From: Micromonospora purpureochromogenes
GTDB taxonomy: Bacteria > Actinomycetota > Actinomycetes > Mycobacteriales > Micromonosporaceae
Length of the DNA stretch: 64,000 nt
NCBI RefSeq assembly: GCF_900091515.1
Contig: NZ_LT607410.1
Coordinates: 6,572,001 to 6,636,000 of the forward strand
Direction of reading: 5' to 3'
Positions 7,169-17,085 of the stretch are shown piece after piece; position 1 is the stretch's first letter; each line of letters starts with the position of its first letter. Made by a program: the position numbers and the translations under genes. Below the pieces are notes generated by a model. The model made no database searches. It was not told the DNA's origin and saw only the letters and a program-made list of their open reading frames with translations.

Positions 7169-8407
7169 GTGCGCGAGAGCTTCCGGCCGACTGGGACGGC
7201 GCTGACCGAGACCTCCGGGCGTCCATCCCGGACCGTCCTCGGTGGAGTGGTGGCGGCCCTGCTCGCCTCGCTCGTGGTGCCGCCGGCACCGGCCGTGGCG
7301 GCCCCGAACTGCCCCGGCCCGGCCGGCGGGGTCGCCCCCGCCGAGACACCGTGGGCGCTGCGCCGGCTCGACCCGGCGTCGGCGTGGCGGATCACCCGGG
7401 GTGAGCGGGTCACCGTGGCGGTCATCGACTCCGGCGTCTCCCCCAGCCATCCGCTGCTCAAGGGGCAGGTGCGCGAGGGCCGCGACTTCAACGGCCTGCC
7501 GTCCATGCAGGGCCGGTGCGACCTGGCCGGCCACGGCACCATCGTCGCCGGGATCATCGCCGGGCGGGACGACACCGGAGCCCCGTACAGCGGCATCGCG
7601 CCCGCGGCCCGGATCCTGCCGGTCCGGGTCCTGCCCGACACCCAGCGCACCAGCGACCCCGGCCTGCCCGTGCAGATCGCCAACGCGATCCGCTGGTCGG
7701 CCGACCAGGACGTCCAGGTGATCAACCTGTCACTGGTCACGGTGGACCACCCGGAACTCGCCCGCGCCGTCGACTACGCGCTCGGCAAGGGTGTCGTGGT
7801 GGTGGCCGCCGCCGGCAACCGGCAGCAGGAGCAGCAGGACCTGCCGGCGTACCCGGCCGCGTACCCGGGGGTCATCGCGGTCGCCGGGGTCGACCGGGAG
7901 GGCGGTCACGTCGGCAGCTCGGTCAGCGGCAACTACGTGGACATCGCCGCGCCCGGGCTGGACATCGTCGGCCCCGCCCCGGGCGGCCAGGGCTACCTCG
8001 CCGAGCCGCAGGGCGGCACCAGCTTCGCCGCCGCGTACGTCTCGGGCGCGGCGGCGCTGATCCGCGCCGCCCGGCCCGACCTCACTCCGGAACAGGTCGC
8101 CTACCGGCTCACCCGCACCGCCGACAACCCGCCCGAGGGGCACAACCCCGAGCTCGGGTACGGGGTGGTGAACCCGTACCGGTCGCTGACCAGCCTGCTC
8201 GGCACCCGGACCGATCCCCCGGTCGGGGCCATGCCGCCACCCGGTGCGGCGGAGGACCCGATGGGCTGGCAGCGCACCGTGGCGCTCTGGGTCGCCGGTG
8301 CCGCAGGAGTGCTCGCCCTGGCGCTGCTGGCGGCCCGACCGATCGTGGCCCTGGGCCGCCGACGGAAGTGGCGGCCCGGCCGCCGCGCGGAGACCGCCGA
8401 CGCCTGA
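7169..8407 (+). CDS. mycP: Mycosin (type VII secretion subtilisin-like protease) 1
   Basis: A 412-residue S8 serine protease of the MycP family that is essential to ESX complexes. It has a signal peptide (about 20-45). The catalytic triad is Asp87 (VAVIDSGV), His122 (GHGTIVAG) and Ser285 (GGTSFAAAYVSG), with the oxyanion Asn217. A C-terminal transmembrane helix (about 366-388) and a short basic cytosolic tail anchor it with the protease outside the cell. Cys48 and Cys117 may form a disulfide. It is transcribed alone, convergent with the Gly-rich substrate gene. A second mycosin lies at 10536-11996. Confidence 0.93.
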   Translation: MRESFRPTGTALTETSGRPSRTVLGGVVAALLASLVVPPAPAVAAPNCPGPAGGVAPAETPWALRRLDPASAWRITRGERVTVAVIDSGVSPSHPLLKGQVREGRDFNGLPSMQGRCDLAGHGTIVAGIIAGRDDTGAPYSGIAPAARILPVRVLPDTQRTSDPGLPVQIANAIRWSADQDVQVINLSLVTVDHPELARAVDYALGKGVVVVAAAGNRQQEQQDLPAYPAAYPGVIAVAGVDREGGHVGSSVSGNYVDIAAPGLDIVGPAPGGQGYLAEPQGGTSFAAAYVSGAAALIRAARPDLTPEQVAYRLTRTADNPPEGHNPELGYGVVNPYRSLTSLLGTRTDPPVGAMPPPGAAEDPMGWQRTVALWVAGAAGVLALALLAARPIVALGRRRKWRPGRRAETADA

Positions 8408-8425
8408 CCGACCGCCGACGCGCTC

Positions 8426-8598
8426 CCCCACGAACGGCGGAGCAGCCCGAACGGCGGAGCGCCCTCACGAACGGCGGAGCGCCCGACCGGCACTGCACCC
8501 CCAAGAACGGCGGAGCGCCCCACGAACGGCGGAGCGCTCCCCGAACGGCACTGCGCCCCCACGAAAGGCACTGCGCCCCCACGAGCGGCGGAGCGCCG
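8426..8598. repeat. Nine-unit 18-20 bp tandem repeat
   Basis: Units follow the pattern ACGAACGGCGGAGCGCCCC. Six carry GGCGGAGC and three carry GGCACTGC at the centre, so two sub-types are interleaved. They are contiguous without unique spacers and fill the gap between the convergent mycosin and Gly-rich gene. The GGCG/CGCC content of each unit allows stacked small stems, so the array may act as a terminator or insulator. A run of imperfect units of this kind usually varies in copy number between strains. Confidence 0.8.
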
Positions 8599-8633
8599 CC
8601 CACGTGACCGTGGACGGCGCTCCCTGTCGACGC

Positions 8634-9923
8634 TCAGCGCAGGATGCCGGGCGCGGCACCGCCGTCCGCGCCCCAGACGTCCTCGTCCTCCTCCAGCCAG
8701 GTGTTGCGGGGAGCCTCCTCCTCGCCATAGCCGGCGCCGTGGCCGCCGCCCATGCCGGCCATGCCGCCCTTGGCCCCGGCACCGCCCCGGACGCCGCCGG
8801 CCGCGCCCTTGCCGGCGCCGCCACGACCGGCCGCACCGCCCATGCCGCCGGCCATTCCGCCCATGCCGCCGCCGAGCCGGCCCGCACCGCGGCCCGCGCC
8901 CCGGCCGGCACCCGCACCGCCCGCGCCGCCCATCATCCCGGGCATGCCGGTGCTCACCGCCTTGCCGAGGGAGCCGCCGCCGGGGATCATGCCACCGGCG
9001 CCGCCGAGGCCGCTGCCACCGCCGAGACCGCCACCGGAGCCGAGGCCGGTGGTGCTGGGCAGTCCACCGCCACCCGCGCCGGGCAGGGTGCCGACGCCGC
9101 CGCCGGCACCGGCCAGACCGCTGCCGTACTCGTCGCCGAGGCTGCCGGTGCCGCCGCCGCCGTAGCCGCCGGTGCCGGAGGAGAGCTCGGGGTGGGCGCC
9201 GGAGCCGATGCTCGGACCGCCCGAGCCGAGGCCGGGGGGCGAGCCGACGCCGCCCAGGGAGGGGCTGCCGCCGATGCCCCCGGTGGAGGGCGCCCCGCCG
9301 ATGTCCGGCACGCCACCACCACCACCGCCGCCACCCCCGCCGAGGTCCGGCCGTTCGACGGTGTCGCTGAGCCTGGGTTGGTCGTTGCCGGTCGGCACGT
9401 CGAGACTCTCGTCGATCGTCAGGTAGTGGCCGCTGACCTTCTCGTAGACCCCCTGGGCGTCGTCGGTCTTGTCGTTGAACCAGTCGACCATCGAGCTGAT
9501 CGGGTCGGCCAGGCCGAGGAAGTCCGGCTTGACCTTCATCTCGAAGAACCCGGCGCTGATCGTGATCCGGGCGTTGCGGGCCTCCAGCACGTCGTTGATG
9601 CAGCTCGCCGGGACCGGGAACTCGGCCTGCGCGGCGCTCAGCTTGTCCGCGGCGTCCTTCAGCGAGTGCACGATGCCGCCCCGGCTCTCGGCGTCCGCGA
9701 CCACCTCGCCGGTGGCCTTCGCGAGCCCCTCGATGTGGGTCTTGAACGCCTCGTACGCCGGCCCCTTCCAGGTCTCGCCGAGGTCCTTGACGTTGGTTTC
9801 GAGGTTCTGCTTGACCGTGTTCAGGTTCTTCAGCAGCTGCTCCCAGCCGAAGGCGGCGCTGGTGACGTCACCGGGCCTGCCGTCGATGACGATCTGCTGG
9901 CACATCTCTTCCCAACTCGGCAT
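8634..9923 (-). CDS. Long WXG100-type, Gly-rich ESX substrate candidate
   Basis: A 429-residue protein. Residues about 1-115 form a helical hairpin with the ESX motif W-K-G (ETWKGPAYEAF, Trp near 52). Residues 115-185 form a further helical part. From about 195 to 400 the chain is almost only Gly with Ala, Ser, Pro and Met, including a run of ten Gly. It ends with the motif TWLEEDEDVWG, which recurs in the protein at 21744. This layout is that of PPE-like or long WXG proteins, and secretion by the adjacent ESX machine is inferred. It is the last gene of a leftward group, 17 bases after the 9941 gene. Confidence 0.8.
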   Translation of the reverse strand: MPSWEEMCQQIVIDGRPGDVTSAAFGWEQLLKNLNTVKQNLETNVKDLGETWKGPAYEAFKTHIEGLAKATGEVVADAESRGGIVHSLKDAADKLSAAQAEFPVPASCINDVLEARNARITISAGFFEMKVKPDFLGLADPISSMVDWFNDKTDDAQGVYEKVSGHYLTIDESLDVPTGNDQPRLSDTVERPDLGGGGGGGGGGVPDIGGAPSTGGIGGSPSLGGVGSPPGLGSGGPSIGSGAHPELSSGTGGYGGGGTGSLGDEYGSGLAGAGGGVGTLPGAGGGGLPSTTGLGSGGGLGGGSGLGGAGGMIPGGGSLGKAVSTGMPGMMGGAGGAGAGRGAGRGAGRLGGGMGGMAGGMGGAAGRGGAGKGAAGGVRGGAGAKGGMAGMGGGHGAGYGEEEAPRNTWLEEDEDVWGADGGAAPGILR

Positions 9924-9940
9924 CTGCCGCCTCCCCCGAC

Positions 9941-10501
9941 TCAGTTCTTCCCGGCGCGGCTGGACGCGCTGTTGATGGCGTTCTGCATCTGGTTGGCGTT
10001 CATCCGGTTGCGCTCATCGGCCGTGTCGTAGTTCTCCTTGACCTTCCGGAGCGCGTTGGCGGCCTTCCAGAGCTCACGGGCGAGCTCCCGCAGCCTGGTC
10101 TGGGTGCTGTCATAGAGACCGGCGTGCTTGGCGGCGAGGGCGTTGGCCCGCTCGAAGCCGCCGAGCGGACTCTTCTCACCGCCCCCGCCCACCGCCGCCG
10201 CCCCGGTGGCGTTGCCCATCCACTTCCGGATGTCCTCTTCCATCTTGTAGGACTGCTGGTTGAGGAACTCGGCGTGGTCGTCGAGCCACGTGATGGCCTT
10301 GTCGAGGGTCGAGGCGTCCCACTCGGTCTTGGCGCCCGCGCCGCCCGGGGCGGGCGTCAGGTGCGCCGGTCGGTGGGCCTTGTTGACGTTGTCCAGCGAG
10401 ACGCCGTCGTAGTAGACGAACGGCGTGATGGTGGGTGCCACCGGGACGTTGGGCGTGTCGATCTCGACCCTGTCCGACTGCTGCGTCCTGTCGTCCGTCA
10501 T
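9941..10501 (-). CDS. ESX-associated helical protein
   Basis: A 186-residue protein, largely helical after about residue 55, with a disordered acidic N-terminus and an Asn/Lys-rich helical end (ERNRMNANQMQNAINSA). There is no transmembrane segment. The start at 10501 is set by a GGAGGAAC ribosome site; an in-frame upstream extension overlaps the mycosin tail and is Pro/Arg-rich, so it was rejected. It sits between mycosin 2 and the Gly-rich WXG protein and may be the partner or chaperone of the latter, as PE/PPE or WXG pairs are usually adjacent. No family is recognised. Confidence 0.72.
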   Translation of the reverse strand: MTDDRTQQSDRVEIDTPNVPVAPTITPFVYYDGVSLDNVNKAHRPAHLTPAPGGAGAKTEWDASTLDKAITWLDDHAEFLNQQSYKMEEDIRKWMGNATGAAAVGGGGEKSPLGGFERANALAAKHAGLYDSTQTRLRELARELWKAANALRKVKENYDTADERNRMNANQMQNAINSASSRAGKN

Positions 10502-10535
10502 CGGTTCCTCCCCGTCGCCGATCAGACTTTCTGGC

Positions 10536-11996
10536 TTACTGGTGGTGCACGCCGGAGCCCGGCGGGGCCGGCGGCGGTGGGGGCGTCGCCCCCGGGTGCG
10601 GCCACGGGGCAACGTGGGGTGCCGCACCGGGCGGACCGTAGGCACCCGGCGGCACCTGGCCGGGCACGCCGTGCGGGGCTGCGGGCGGGTACGGGCCACG
10701 GGCGCCCGGGACGGTGCCCGGCGCCACGGCGTGGCCAGCGGGAACGGGATGGCCGGACGGCGGCGGGAAGCCGGGACCGGCCGGCGGGGCGGCCGGGCGG
10801 CGGCGGGATCGGCGCACCAGCACGATCACCAGGATCGCCACCGCGATCGGCACCAGCAGGCAGAGCGCGCCCTGGATCAGCGCACCGGTGCCGTTCTTCA
10901 CGCCGAACGACACGATCGGGCCGTCGTCCTTCGACCGCTCCGGCAGGGGTTGCGACCCGTTCTCGGCGTCACCTCCGGCGGGCGCGCCGGCCAGCAGCGG
11001 GTTGCTCGACACGTTCGGCACCGAGCGGGTCAGCGCCGCCACCGGGTCCACCGCCCCGAACCCGTACTCGTCGTCCCGGCCGGCGGGGCCGCGGTCCTGG
11101 GCGGTGCGGATGAGCCGGTTCACCACGTTGGCCACGTCCAGGTCCGGGTACCTCGCCCGGACCAGCGCCGCCACCCCGGAGACGATCGCGCCCGACTCGC
11201 TGGTGCCGCTGCTGACGCCGTAGCCGTTGTCGGACACCGAGGTGGGCAGCGGTCCGATGACTTCTTCCTGCGGCGCGGCCAGCACGGACTCCGGGCCCCG
11301 CACGCTGTCTCCGAAGAACGAGCCGTTCCTGCCCAGCCCGGTCACCGCGATCACTCCGGGGATGTCCGCCGGCGAGGCGACGCCGACGTAGCCCTGGTGG
11401 ACGTTGCCGGCGGAGGCGACGACCACGACGTTCTTCTCGAGGGCGTACCCGACGGCCGCGACCTCTTCCGGCTTCGCGGCTTCCTTGGTGCCCATCGAAA
11501 TGTTGATCACATCGGCGCCGTGGTCCACCGCCCAGCGGATGCCCTTCGCGATGTCATCGGCCTGGAGCCGGGTACCGATGGAGATGGGCAGGATCCTGGC
11601 CTCGGGAGCGATGCCGAGTTGGCGCATCTTCCCCCCGCCACGCCCGGCGATGATGCCCGCCATGGCCGTGCCGTGCGCGATGTCGTCGTCGGTGCCCCAG
11701 CCCTTCGCGGACCCGTCCGCGCCGGTGGCGTAGCCGGGGAGAACCTGGCCGCGCAGGTCGGGGACCTCGGGTTCGACCCCGGTGTCGAGGACGGCGACGA
11801 CCACGCCGCGCCCCTTGGTGACCTTGTGGGCCTGCGGGATCTTCAGCGCGTCGAGGTACCACTGGAGGCCGCGTACCGTGTCGGCGGCGCGGGCCGGGGC
11901 CGGCGCTGCCAGTGGAACCGTTCCGGCGGCGACCGCCAGGGCCAGCGCGGCCATAATGGACCGCAGCACCGGCCGGAGACTCTTCCGCGTACGCAT
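10536..11996 (-). CDS. mycP: Mycosin (type VII secretion subtilisin-like protease) 2
   Basis: A 486-residue S8 protease with a signal peptide (about 12-38). The triad is Asp71 (VVAVLDTGV), His108 (AHGTAMAG) and Ser266 (SSGTSESGAIVSG), with oxyanion Asn198. A transmembrane helix lies at about 374-394. Unlike mycosin 1 it has a cytosolic tail of about 90 residues rich in Pro, Gly and His, which could be a docking arm. It leads an apparent operon with the 9941 and 8634 genes (gap 34 bases), so it may belong to that substrate set. The sequence differs clearly from mycosin 1, so this is not a recent duplication. Confidence 0.93.
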   Translation of the reverse strand: MRTRKSLRPVLRSIMAALALAVAAGTVPLAAPAPARAADTVRGLQWYLDALKIPQAHKVTKGRGVVVAVLDTGVEPEVPDLRGQVLPGYATGADGSAKGWGTDDDIAHGTAMAGIIAGRGGGKMRQLGIAPEARILPISIGTRLQADDIAKGIRWAVDHGADVINISMGTKEAAKPEEVAAVGYALEKNVVVVASAGNVHQGYVGVASPADIPGVIAVTGLGRNGSFFGDSVRGPESVLAAPQEEVIGPLPTSVSDNGYGVSSGTSESGAIVSGVAALVRARYPDLDVANVVNRLIRTAQDRGPAGRDDEYGFGAVDPVAALTRSVPNVSSNPLLAGAPAGGDAENGSQPLPERSKDDGPIVSFGVKNGTGALIQGALCLLVPIAVAILVIVLVRRSRRRPAAPPAGPGFPPPSGHPVPAGHAVAPGTVPGARGPYPPAAPHGVPGQVPPGAYGPPGAAPHVAPWPHPGATPPPPPAPPGSGVHHQ

Positions 11997-12081
11997 GACA
12001 CTCCCAGGACCTCGACGACTCGCAACGCAGTGCGGCTCCGGTCCGGTCGAGCCGGACCGGAGCCGCGACGGGGCGATTATC

Positions 12082-12360
12082 TCAGCCCCACACCTTGGAG
12101 TTGCTCATCTCGGTGGAGACGTAGTTCTCGCGCGCCACGCCGACCGCACCGCCGATCTCGTTCAGGACGCGGTTGATGTCGCGCACAGCGGTGTCCCACT
12201 GCGCCTGGTGCTGCTCGTAGGCGGCCCGGTCCTGGCCGTCCCACTGGAGCTTCGACAGCATCGACCGCAGCGTGTCCAGCTTCTCGTCGATGGTCTTCGA
12301 GATGGACTGCATCTGCTGGTTGGCGCTCTCGAGAACTGCGTAGTCAACCTTGATGCTCAT
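12082..12360 (-). CDS. WXG100 protein (EsxB-like)
   Basis: A 92-residue helical hairpin protein of the ESAT-6/CFP-10 superfamily with the turn motif W-D-G (LQWDGQDRAAY, Trp near 40). The end ENYVSTE matches the YxxxD/E export signal read by EccC. It is encoded 28 bases after the second WXG100 gene; such pairs form heterodimers that are exported together. No signal peptide is present, as expected for type VII substrates. Confidence 0.93.
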   Translation of the reverse strand: MSIKVDYAVLESANQQMQSISKTIDEKLDTLRSMLSKLQWDGQDRAAYEQHQAQWDTAVRDINRVLNEIGGAVGVARENYVSTEMSNSKVWG

Positions 12361-12388
12361 GATTTCCTCCCCTGCTCTTCTCGGCGGA

Positions 12389-12697
12389 TCACGGGTTGAG
12401 AGCAGAGTGGAACTTGTCCAGCATCTGCTGCTGCTCTTCGTCGTTGACCTGGTGCGTCGTACCCGACTTGTCGAGCAGGTCAGCGATGTTGTCCATCGCC
12501 GTCAGCAGCTTGACCGTGTCCTCGTTCCAGCGGTTCATCAGCGACTGGAAGCCAGTGGACGCCTGTCCCTTCCAGGCGATGGCCAGGTCGTCGACCACGT
12601 TCCACAGCTTCTTCAGCTCGCCGTCGACCTCGCTGCGCGTGGACCGCACGTCACTCGCGGCGGTATGCAGAGTCGCTGCTTCGACCTCGAACGCCAT
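12389..12697 (-). CDS. WXG100 protein (EsxA-like)
   Basis: A 102-residue member of the same family with W-K-G at the hairpin turn (IAWKGQAST, Trp near 42) and a helical tail. It is the first gene of the esx pair, and the partner follows in the same operon. No clear YxxxD/E signal is present, so export probably depends on the partner. The pair lies directly beyond the 3' end of eccC on the same strand, with its own leader of about 250 bases. Confidence 0.93.
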   Translation of the reverse strand: MAFEVEAATLHTAASDVRSTRSEVDGELKKLWNVVDDLAIAWKGQASTGFQSLMNRWNEDTVKLLTAMDNIADLLDKSGTTHQVNDEEQQQMLDKFHSALNP

Positions 12698-12953
12698 GCT
12701 TCACACCCTTCCGTCATGTTGTGGCGGCGGAATCTGCCGCGCCCTCCCCGCGGCAAGGCCAACACCCCACCGACGGACACTCCGTAGGAGACGGTAGCCC
12801 ACCGTGTCCAGCGCGCGCAGCCCTGCCCGGGCGGGATACCGCACACACCATGACTCATTGTGGACGGACCGCTCGCCCCCCGTCGAGCCCTTCCCACCTA
12901 TCGACCGACGTGTTTGCCCTGTCGAGTGACCGGATCGAGGCCGGTCATCCCGC
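12698..12953 (-). promoter_or_regulatory. Non-coding region upstream of the esx pair
   Basis: This 256-base gap separates the eccC stop from the esx pair. A TACCGT hexamer on the minus strand near 12790-12795 is a possible -10 box, giving a leader of about 85 bases. No repeat, operator or terminator stands out. Confidence 0.3.
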
Positions 12954-15900
12954 TCACACCGGCTCGACCCAGGCGGTCTGGATCAGCTGCTGACCGTCCC
13001 GGCGGCGGACCAGGGTGCCCCGGCCCGGCGGCTGCGGGCTCGGCCGCAGCGTGCCGAAGACCGCCCCCTCCTCGCGGTTGCCCGACATCAGCAGGCCCGG
13101 CGAGTCCAGCTCGCGCAGGCGTTGCAGCACCGGCTCGTAGAGGGCCCGGGCGATGCCGCCGACCCGACGGGTGATGATCAGGTGCAGGCCGATGTCGCGG
13201 GCCTGCGGCAGCAGCTCGTGCAGCGCGCTGAGCGGATTGCTGCCGCCCGAGGCGACCAGGTCGTAGTCGTCGACCAGGACGTAGAGGTCCGGCCCCTTCC
13301 ACCAGCTGCGGTCGCGCAGCTGCGCGGTGGTGACGTCCGGCCCGGGCAGCCGGTTCTGCAGGGCGCTGCGGATCGACCCGAGGCCCTGGCTGAACACCTG
13401 GTTGGACGGCGCGTAGTCGAGCAGGTGGTCGCCCTCGACCGCGCCGAGCAGGCCGCGCCGGTAGTCGGCGATCACGATCCGCGCCTGCGCCGGGGTGTAC
13501 CGCTCGGTGATGCCCCGGGCGATCAACCGCAGCACGTTGGTCTTGCCGCACTCGGCGTCGCCGAAGACCGTGAGGTGCGGCTCGTTCGCCAGGTCGAGGT
13601 GGACCGGCGCGAGTGCCGACTCGTTGACGCCGATCGGCAGGCCGGGCGCCGACCGGTCGGCGACCCGGACCAGCTCGGTGAAGGGCAGCTTGCGCGGCAG
13701 CAGCCGCACCTTGGGCGCCGGGGCGCCGGGCCAGGCGTCCGCGACGTGCCGGGCCAGCTTGGCCGACGCCTCGGTCAGGTCCTCGATGTCGCGGCGGTTG
13801 TCGATCCGGGAGACCGCGGTGAGGAAGTGCAGCTTGTCCCGGGTGAGGCCGCGCCCCGGCGCGCCGGTCGGCACGTTCGCCGCGGCCCGCCGGTCGATCT
13901 CCGACTCGTTGGCGTCGCCCAGGCGCAGCTCCAGCTTGGTGCCGAGCAGGTCCCGCATGTTGATCCGGATCTCCGCCCAGCGGACCGCGGTCAGCACCAC
14001 GTGCACGCCGAAGCCCAGGCCACGGTTGGCCAGGTTGGTGATCGTCTGCTCCAGCTCCTCGTACTCCTGGCGCAGCGTGTTCCAGCCGTCCACCACCAGG
14101 AAGACGTCGCCGAACGGGTCGTCGGCGAACTCGCCGGCCGCCCGACGCCGGCGGTAGCTGGCGACCGAGTCGATGCCGTGCTGGGCGAAGCGGGTCTCCC
14201 GGTCGTCCAGGATCGCCACCACCTCGGCCACCGTGCGGCGCACCGCCTCGGTGTCCCGGCGGCCGGCCACCCCGGCGACGTGCGGCAACCCGTCCAGGCT
14301 GCGCAGCGCCCCACCGCCGAAGTCGAGGCAGAAGAACTGCGCCTCGCGCGGGGTGTGGGTGAGCGCCAGCGAGGCGATCATCGAGCGGAGCAGGGTGCTC
14401 TTGCCGCTGAGCGAGGCGCCCACGATGACCACGTTGCCGCCCGCGCCGGCCAGCTCCACCAGCATCGGGTCGCGCCGCTGCTCGTACGGGCGGTCGACCA
14501 CCCCGACCGGGACGGTGAGCTGCCCCCGGCCCGGCCAGGTCGCGGTGCAGAGCCCGAAGGTCGAGTGCACGGCCAGCGGCGGCAGCAGCTCGGACAGGCT
14601 CGGCGGCTCGGACAGCGGCGGCAGCCACACCTGGTGCGCCGGAGTGCCCCGGCCCTTGAGCCGCTCGATGAGCACGTCCAGCATCGCCACGGCCTTGCCG
14701 TCGGCCGGCTTCTCCTCGGCCGGGGCCACCTCGACCGGCGCCTGCGGGACCTGCACCGGCACGAAGTTCACCCCGTACGGCACGATCCGGCGCTGCACCA
14801 GAGCCGGGGACGAGCGCTGGCCCTCCCCCGGCACCCGGTACGGCCCGGACACGTACGCCGCCCGGAACCGCAGCATGGTGCTGGTGTCGGTCTTCAGGTA
14901 GCCGTGGCCGGGCGCGTTCGGCAGCTCGTACGCGTCGGGCACGCCGAGCACGATCCGGCTCTCCACCGCCGAGAAGGTCCGCAGACCGATCCGGTACGAC
15001 AGGTGCGTGTCCAACCCCCGCAGCTTGCCCTCCTCCAACCGCTGGGAGGCCAGCAGCAGGTGCACGCCGAGCGACCGGCCCAGCCGGCCGATCATCACGA
15101 AGAGGTCGATGAAGTCCGGCTTGGCGGCGAGCAGCTCACTGAACTCGTCGCAGATGATGAGCAGGCTCGGCATCGGGGCGAGCGGCTCACCGGCGGCCCG
15201 GGCCTTCTCGTAGTCGAACCGGGAGACGTAGTTGCCGGCGGCCCGCAGCACCTCCTGCCGGCGGGTCATCTCACCGGCGAGCGCGTCGCGCATCCGGTCG
15301 ACCAGCGGCAGCTCGTCGGCCAGGTTGGTGATCACGGCGCTGGTGTGCGGCAACGCCTCCAGCGACGCGAACGTCGCGCCACCCTTGAAGTCGACCAGGA
15401 CGAAGTTGAGCTCCTCGGACGAGTGGGTCACCGCCAGCGCGCCGACGATCGTGCGCAGCAGCTCGCTCTTGCCGGAGCCGGTCGCCCCGATCACCAGGCC
15501 GTGCGGGCCCATGCCCTCGTGCGCGGACTCCTTGAAGTCCAGCTCGACGACGTTGCCGTCCGGGCCCACGCCGAGCGGGATGCGCAGCCGGTCGCGGTGG
15601 CTGCGCGGCCGCCAGGTCTGCTGCACGTCGACCGCCGCCGCGTCGCCGACGCCGAGCAGGTCGGGCAGCTCCATGCTGCGGGCCAGCGGCTCGTCCGAGG
15701 TGGTCTGCTGCTGGGACAGCCGGTACGGCGCGATCTGCCGGCCCAGGCCCTCGGCGGCCTCGGCGCTGAGCCGGTCCGGCGTGCCGAGCCGGGAGCTGGA
15801 GGCGCCCCGGACCAGCTCCAGCGAGCTGCCGTCACCGGCGTCCAGGCAGAGCAGCCAGCGGCCGGCGTCGCGCGGGATGGTGCCGGACAGGTCGATGGTG

Positions 15901-16916
15901 GTGGCGCCGAGCAGGCCCGGCCCCATCAGTTGGCAGGTCGCCGACACCTCGCCGCCGTCGATCACCACCACCACGTGCGGGGCGCTGGTCAGCGGCTTGG
16001 CCTCCGGGGCGAAGCGGGGCCGCCCGGCCAGTTCGTCGGCGAGCGACTCCTCGGCCTCGGCCAGGCTGGCGAAGACCAGCCGGCGGGCGCCGGCGGCGTC
16101 GGTCCGCGCGCTGTGGTGGGCGTGCGGCAGCCACTTGACCCAGTCCCACACCTGCTGCCGGTCGGGCGCGGCGACCACCGCGAGGATCAGGTCGTCGGGA
16201 GCGTGGAAGGTGGCCAGCTGGGCCAGCGCCGCCCGGGTCAGGTCCAGCACCGGCGCGCGGTCGCCGCGCAGCACGATCCGGCTGAACGCCCGCAGGGAGA
16301 GCGCGGTGGGCAGCTCGGGCACGCTGGAGTGGGCCCGGACGAACCGGCGCAGCGCGATCGCGCTCATCGGCTCCAGGTCCTCCACCGGCTTGGTCTCCGG
16401 CGGGACGATCTCCACGGCGAGGCGCTGCGGGCCGGTGGCGATCCGGGCCTCGCCGAAGTCGTCCTCGGTGATCCGCCGTTCCCACATCCGCCGGGACGCG
16501 GCGATCGACCAGAGCGCGTCCGGCTCCGGATGCCGCCAGGTCATCGCGGCCCGCTGCTGCTCGGCTGCGCGCCGGGTGCGCTTACGCATCTGGGCCAGGT
16601 AGCGCATGTAGTCGCGCCGCTCGGCGTTCAGCTCGGCCTTGTCGTTGCCGCCGTTGCCGAGCGAGCCGATCGCCATGCCCAACATGGACACCCCGAAAAG
16701 GCCACCGGCGACGTACGTCATCATGCCGCCGCCCCGACCGGCGTAGAGGAACGCCATGGCGCCGACCCCACACACCATCGGCAGGATCATCAACAGCTGG
16801 CCCATGCCTCGGGGCGTCTGTTCGGGCAGCTCCGGAGGGGACTCCAGCAGCACCTCGCCGCGCGGCAGCGCGGGCCCCGGTTGACGCGGAAGCCGGCGGA
16901 ACACCACCGTGCTCAC
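12954..16916 (-). CDS. eccC: EccC, FtsK/SpoIIIE-type ATPase of type VII secretion
   Basis: A 1320-residue single-chain EccC, the motor that recognises and drives substrates. Two transmembrane helices (about 40-58 and 65-84) are followed by three ATPase domains with P-loops GATGSGKSE (Lys483), GASLSGKST (Lys839) and GDAECGKTN (Lys1125). The third P-loop is degenerate, as in many EccC proteins where the distal domains bind substrate signals. Start GTG at 16914-16916 follows a GGGAGGAG site; the longer in-frame extension overlaps the divergent eccD promoter and was rejected. Some mycobacterial loci split this protein into two; here it is fused. Confidence 0.96.
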   Translation of the reverse strand: MSTVVFRRLPRQPGPALPRGEVLLESPPELPEQTPRGMGQLLMILPMVCGVGAMAFLYAGRGGGMMTYVAGGLFGVSMLGMAIGSLGNGGNDKAELNAERRDYMRYLAQMRKRTRRAAEQQRAAMTWRHPEPDALWSIAASRRMWERRITEDDFGEARIATGPQRLAVEIVPPETKPVEDLEPMSAIALRRFVRAHSSVPELPTALSLRAFSRIVLRGDRAPVLDLTRAALAQLATFHAPDDLILAVVAAPDRQQVWDWVKWLPHAHHSARTDAAGARRLVFASLAEAEESLADELAGRPRFAPEAKPLTSAPHVVVVIDGGEVSATCQLMGPGLLGATTIDLSGTIPRDAGRWLLCLDAGDGSSLELVRGASSSRLGTPDRLSAEAAEGLGRQIAPYRLSQQQTTSDEPLARSMELPDLLGVGDAAAVDVQQTWRPRSHRDRLRIPLGVGPDGNVVELDFKESAHEGMGPHGLVIGATGSGKSELLRTIVGALAVTHSSEELNFVLVDFKGGATFASLEALPHTSAVITNLADELPLVDRMRDALAGEMTRRQEVLRAAGNYVSRFDYEKARAAGEPLAPMPSLLIICDEFSELLAAKPDFIDLFVMIGRLGRSLGVHLLLASQRLEEGKLRGLDTHLSYRIGLRTFSAVESRIVLGVPDAYELPNAPGHGYLKTDTSTMLRFRAAYVSGPYRVPGEGQRSSPALVQRRIVPYGVNFVPVQVPQAPVEVAPAEEKPADGKAVAMLDVLIERLKGRGTPAHQVWLPPLSEPPSLSELLPPLAVHSTFGLCTATWPGRGQLTVPVGVVDRPYEQRRDPMLVELAGAGGNVVIVGASLSGKSTLLRSMIASLALTHTPREAQFFCLDFGGGALRSLDGLPHVAGVAGRRDTEAVRRTVAEVVAILDDRETRFAQHGIDSVASYRRRRAAGEFADDPFGDVFLVVDGWNTLRQEYEELEQTITNLANRGLGFGVHVVLTAVRWAEIRINMRDLLGTKLELRLGDANESEIDRRAAANVPTGAPGRGLTRDKLHFLTAVSRIDNRRDIEDLTEASAKLARHVADAWPGAPAPKVRLLPRKLPFTELVRVADRSAPGLPIGVNESALAPVHLDLANEPHLTVFGDAECGKTNVLRLIARGITERYTPAQARIVIADYRRGLLGAVEGDHLLDYAPSNQVFSQGLGSIRSALQNRLPGPDVTTAQLRDRSWWKGPDLYVLVDDYDLVASGGSNPLSALHELLPQARDIGLHLIITRRVGGIARALYEPVLQRLRELDSPGLLMSGNREEGAVFGTLRPSPQPPGRGTLVRRRDGQQLIQTAWVEPV

Positions 16917-16981
16917 GGCTGTCTCCTCCCCAGAAGCGGCCCTGATGCAGTTTCGCGACCGACCTGAGTCGTCGGGTGGGC

Positions 16982-17011
16982 ATCGTACGTGCCCGCCATC
17001 GTAGGTAATCT
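16982..17011. promoter_or_regulatory. Divergent eccC/eccD promoters
   Basis: For eccD, TAATCT at 17006-17011 gives a leader of about 65 bases. For eccC, TACGAT on the minus strand (16982-16987) gives about 60 bases. The two -10 boxes lie within 30 bp, so a single regulator could control both halves of the secretion core. Confidence 0.5.
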
Positions 17012-17085
17012 CCCGTGGGCGTCGTGGACCCACGGGGGCGAGGCCGCCGGCCGAGGTGGATCTGAGAGAGCACGAGGAGGCCACA

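Noticed and set aside
8426..8598. Repeat array considered as a CRISPR
   Set aside because: Units are contiguous and imperfect, with no unique spacers and no cas genes nearby.
8244..10031. A 595-codon plus-strand frame opposite the Gly-rich ESX gene
   Set aside because: The Ala/Gly/Thr-rich product mirrors the Gly-rich codons on the other strand. It has no promoter or ribosome site of its own, and it starts inside mycosin 1.
12698..12953. Zur- or other metal-box-like operator upstream of the esx pair
   Set aside because: No AT-rich palindrome of the expected form is present in this leader.
13122..16967. A 1281-codon open frame antisense to eccC
   Set aside because: It is a compositional shadow: the reverse frame of a GC3-rich gene has few stops. 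Its product is Arg/Gly/His/Gln-rich with no domain, and eccC has full ATPase motifs.
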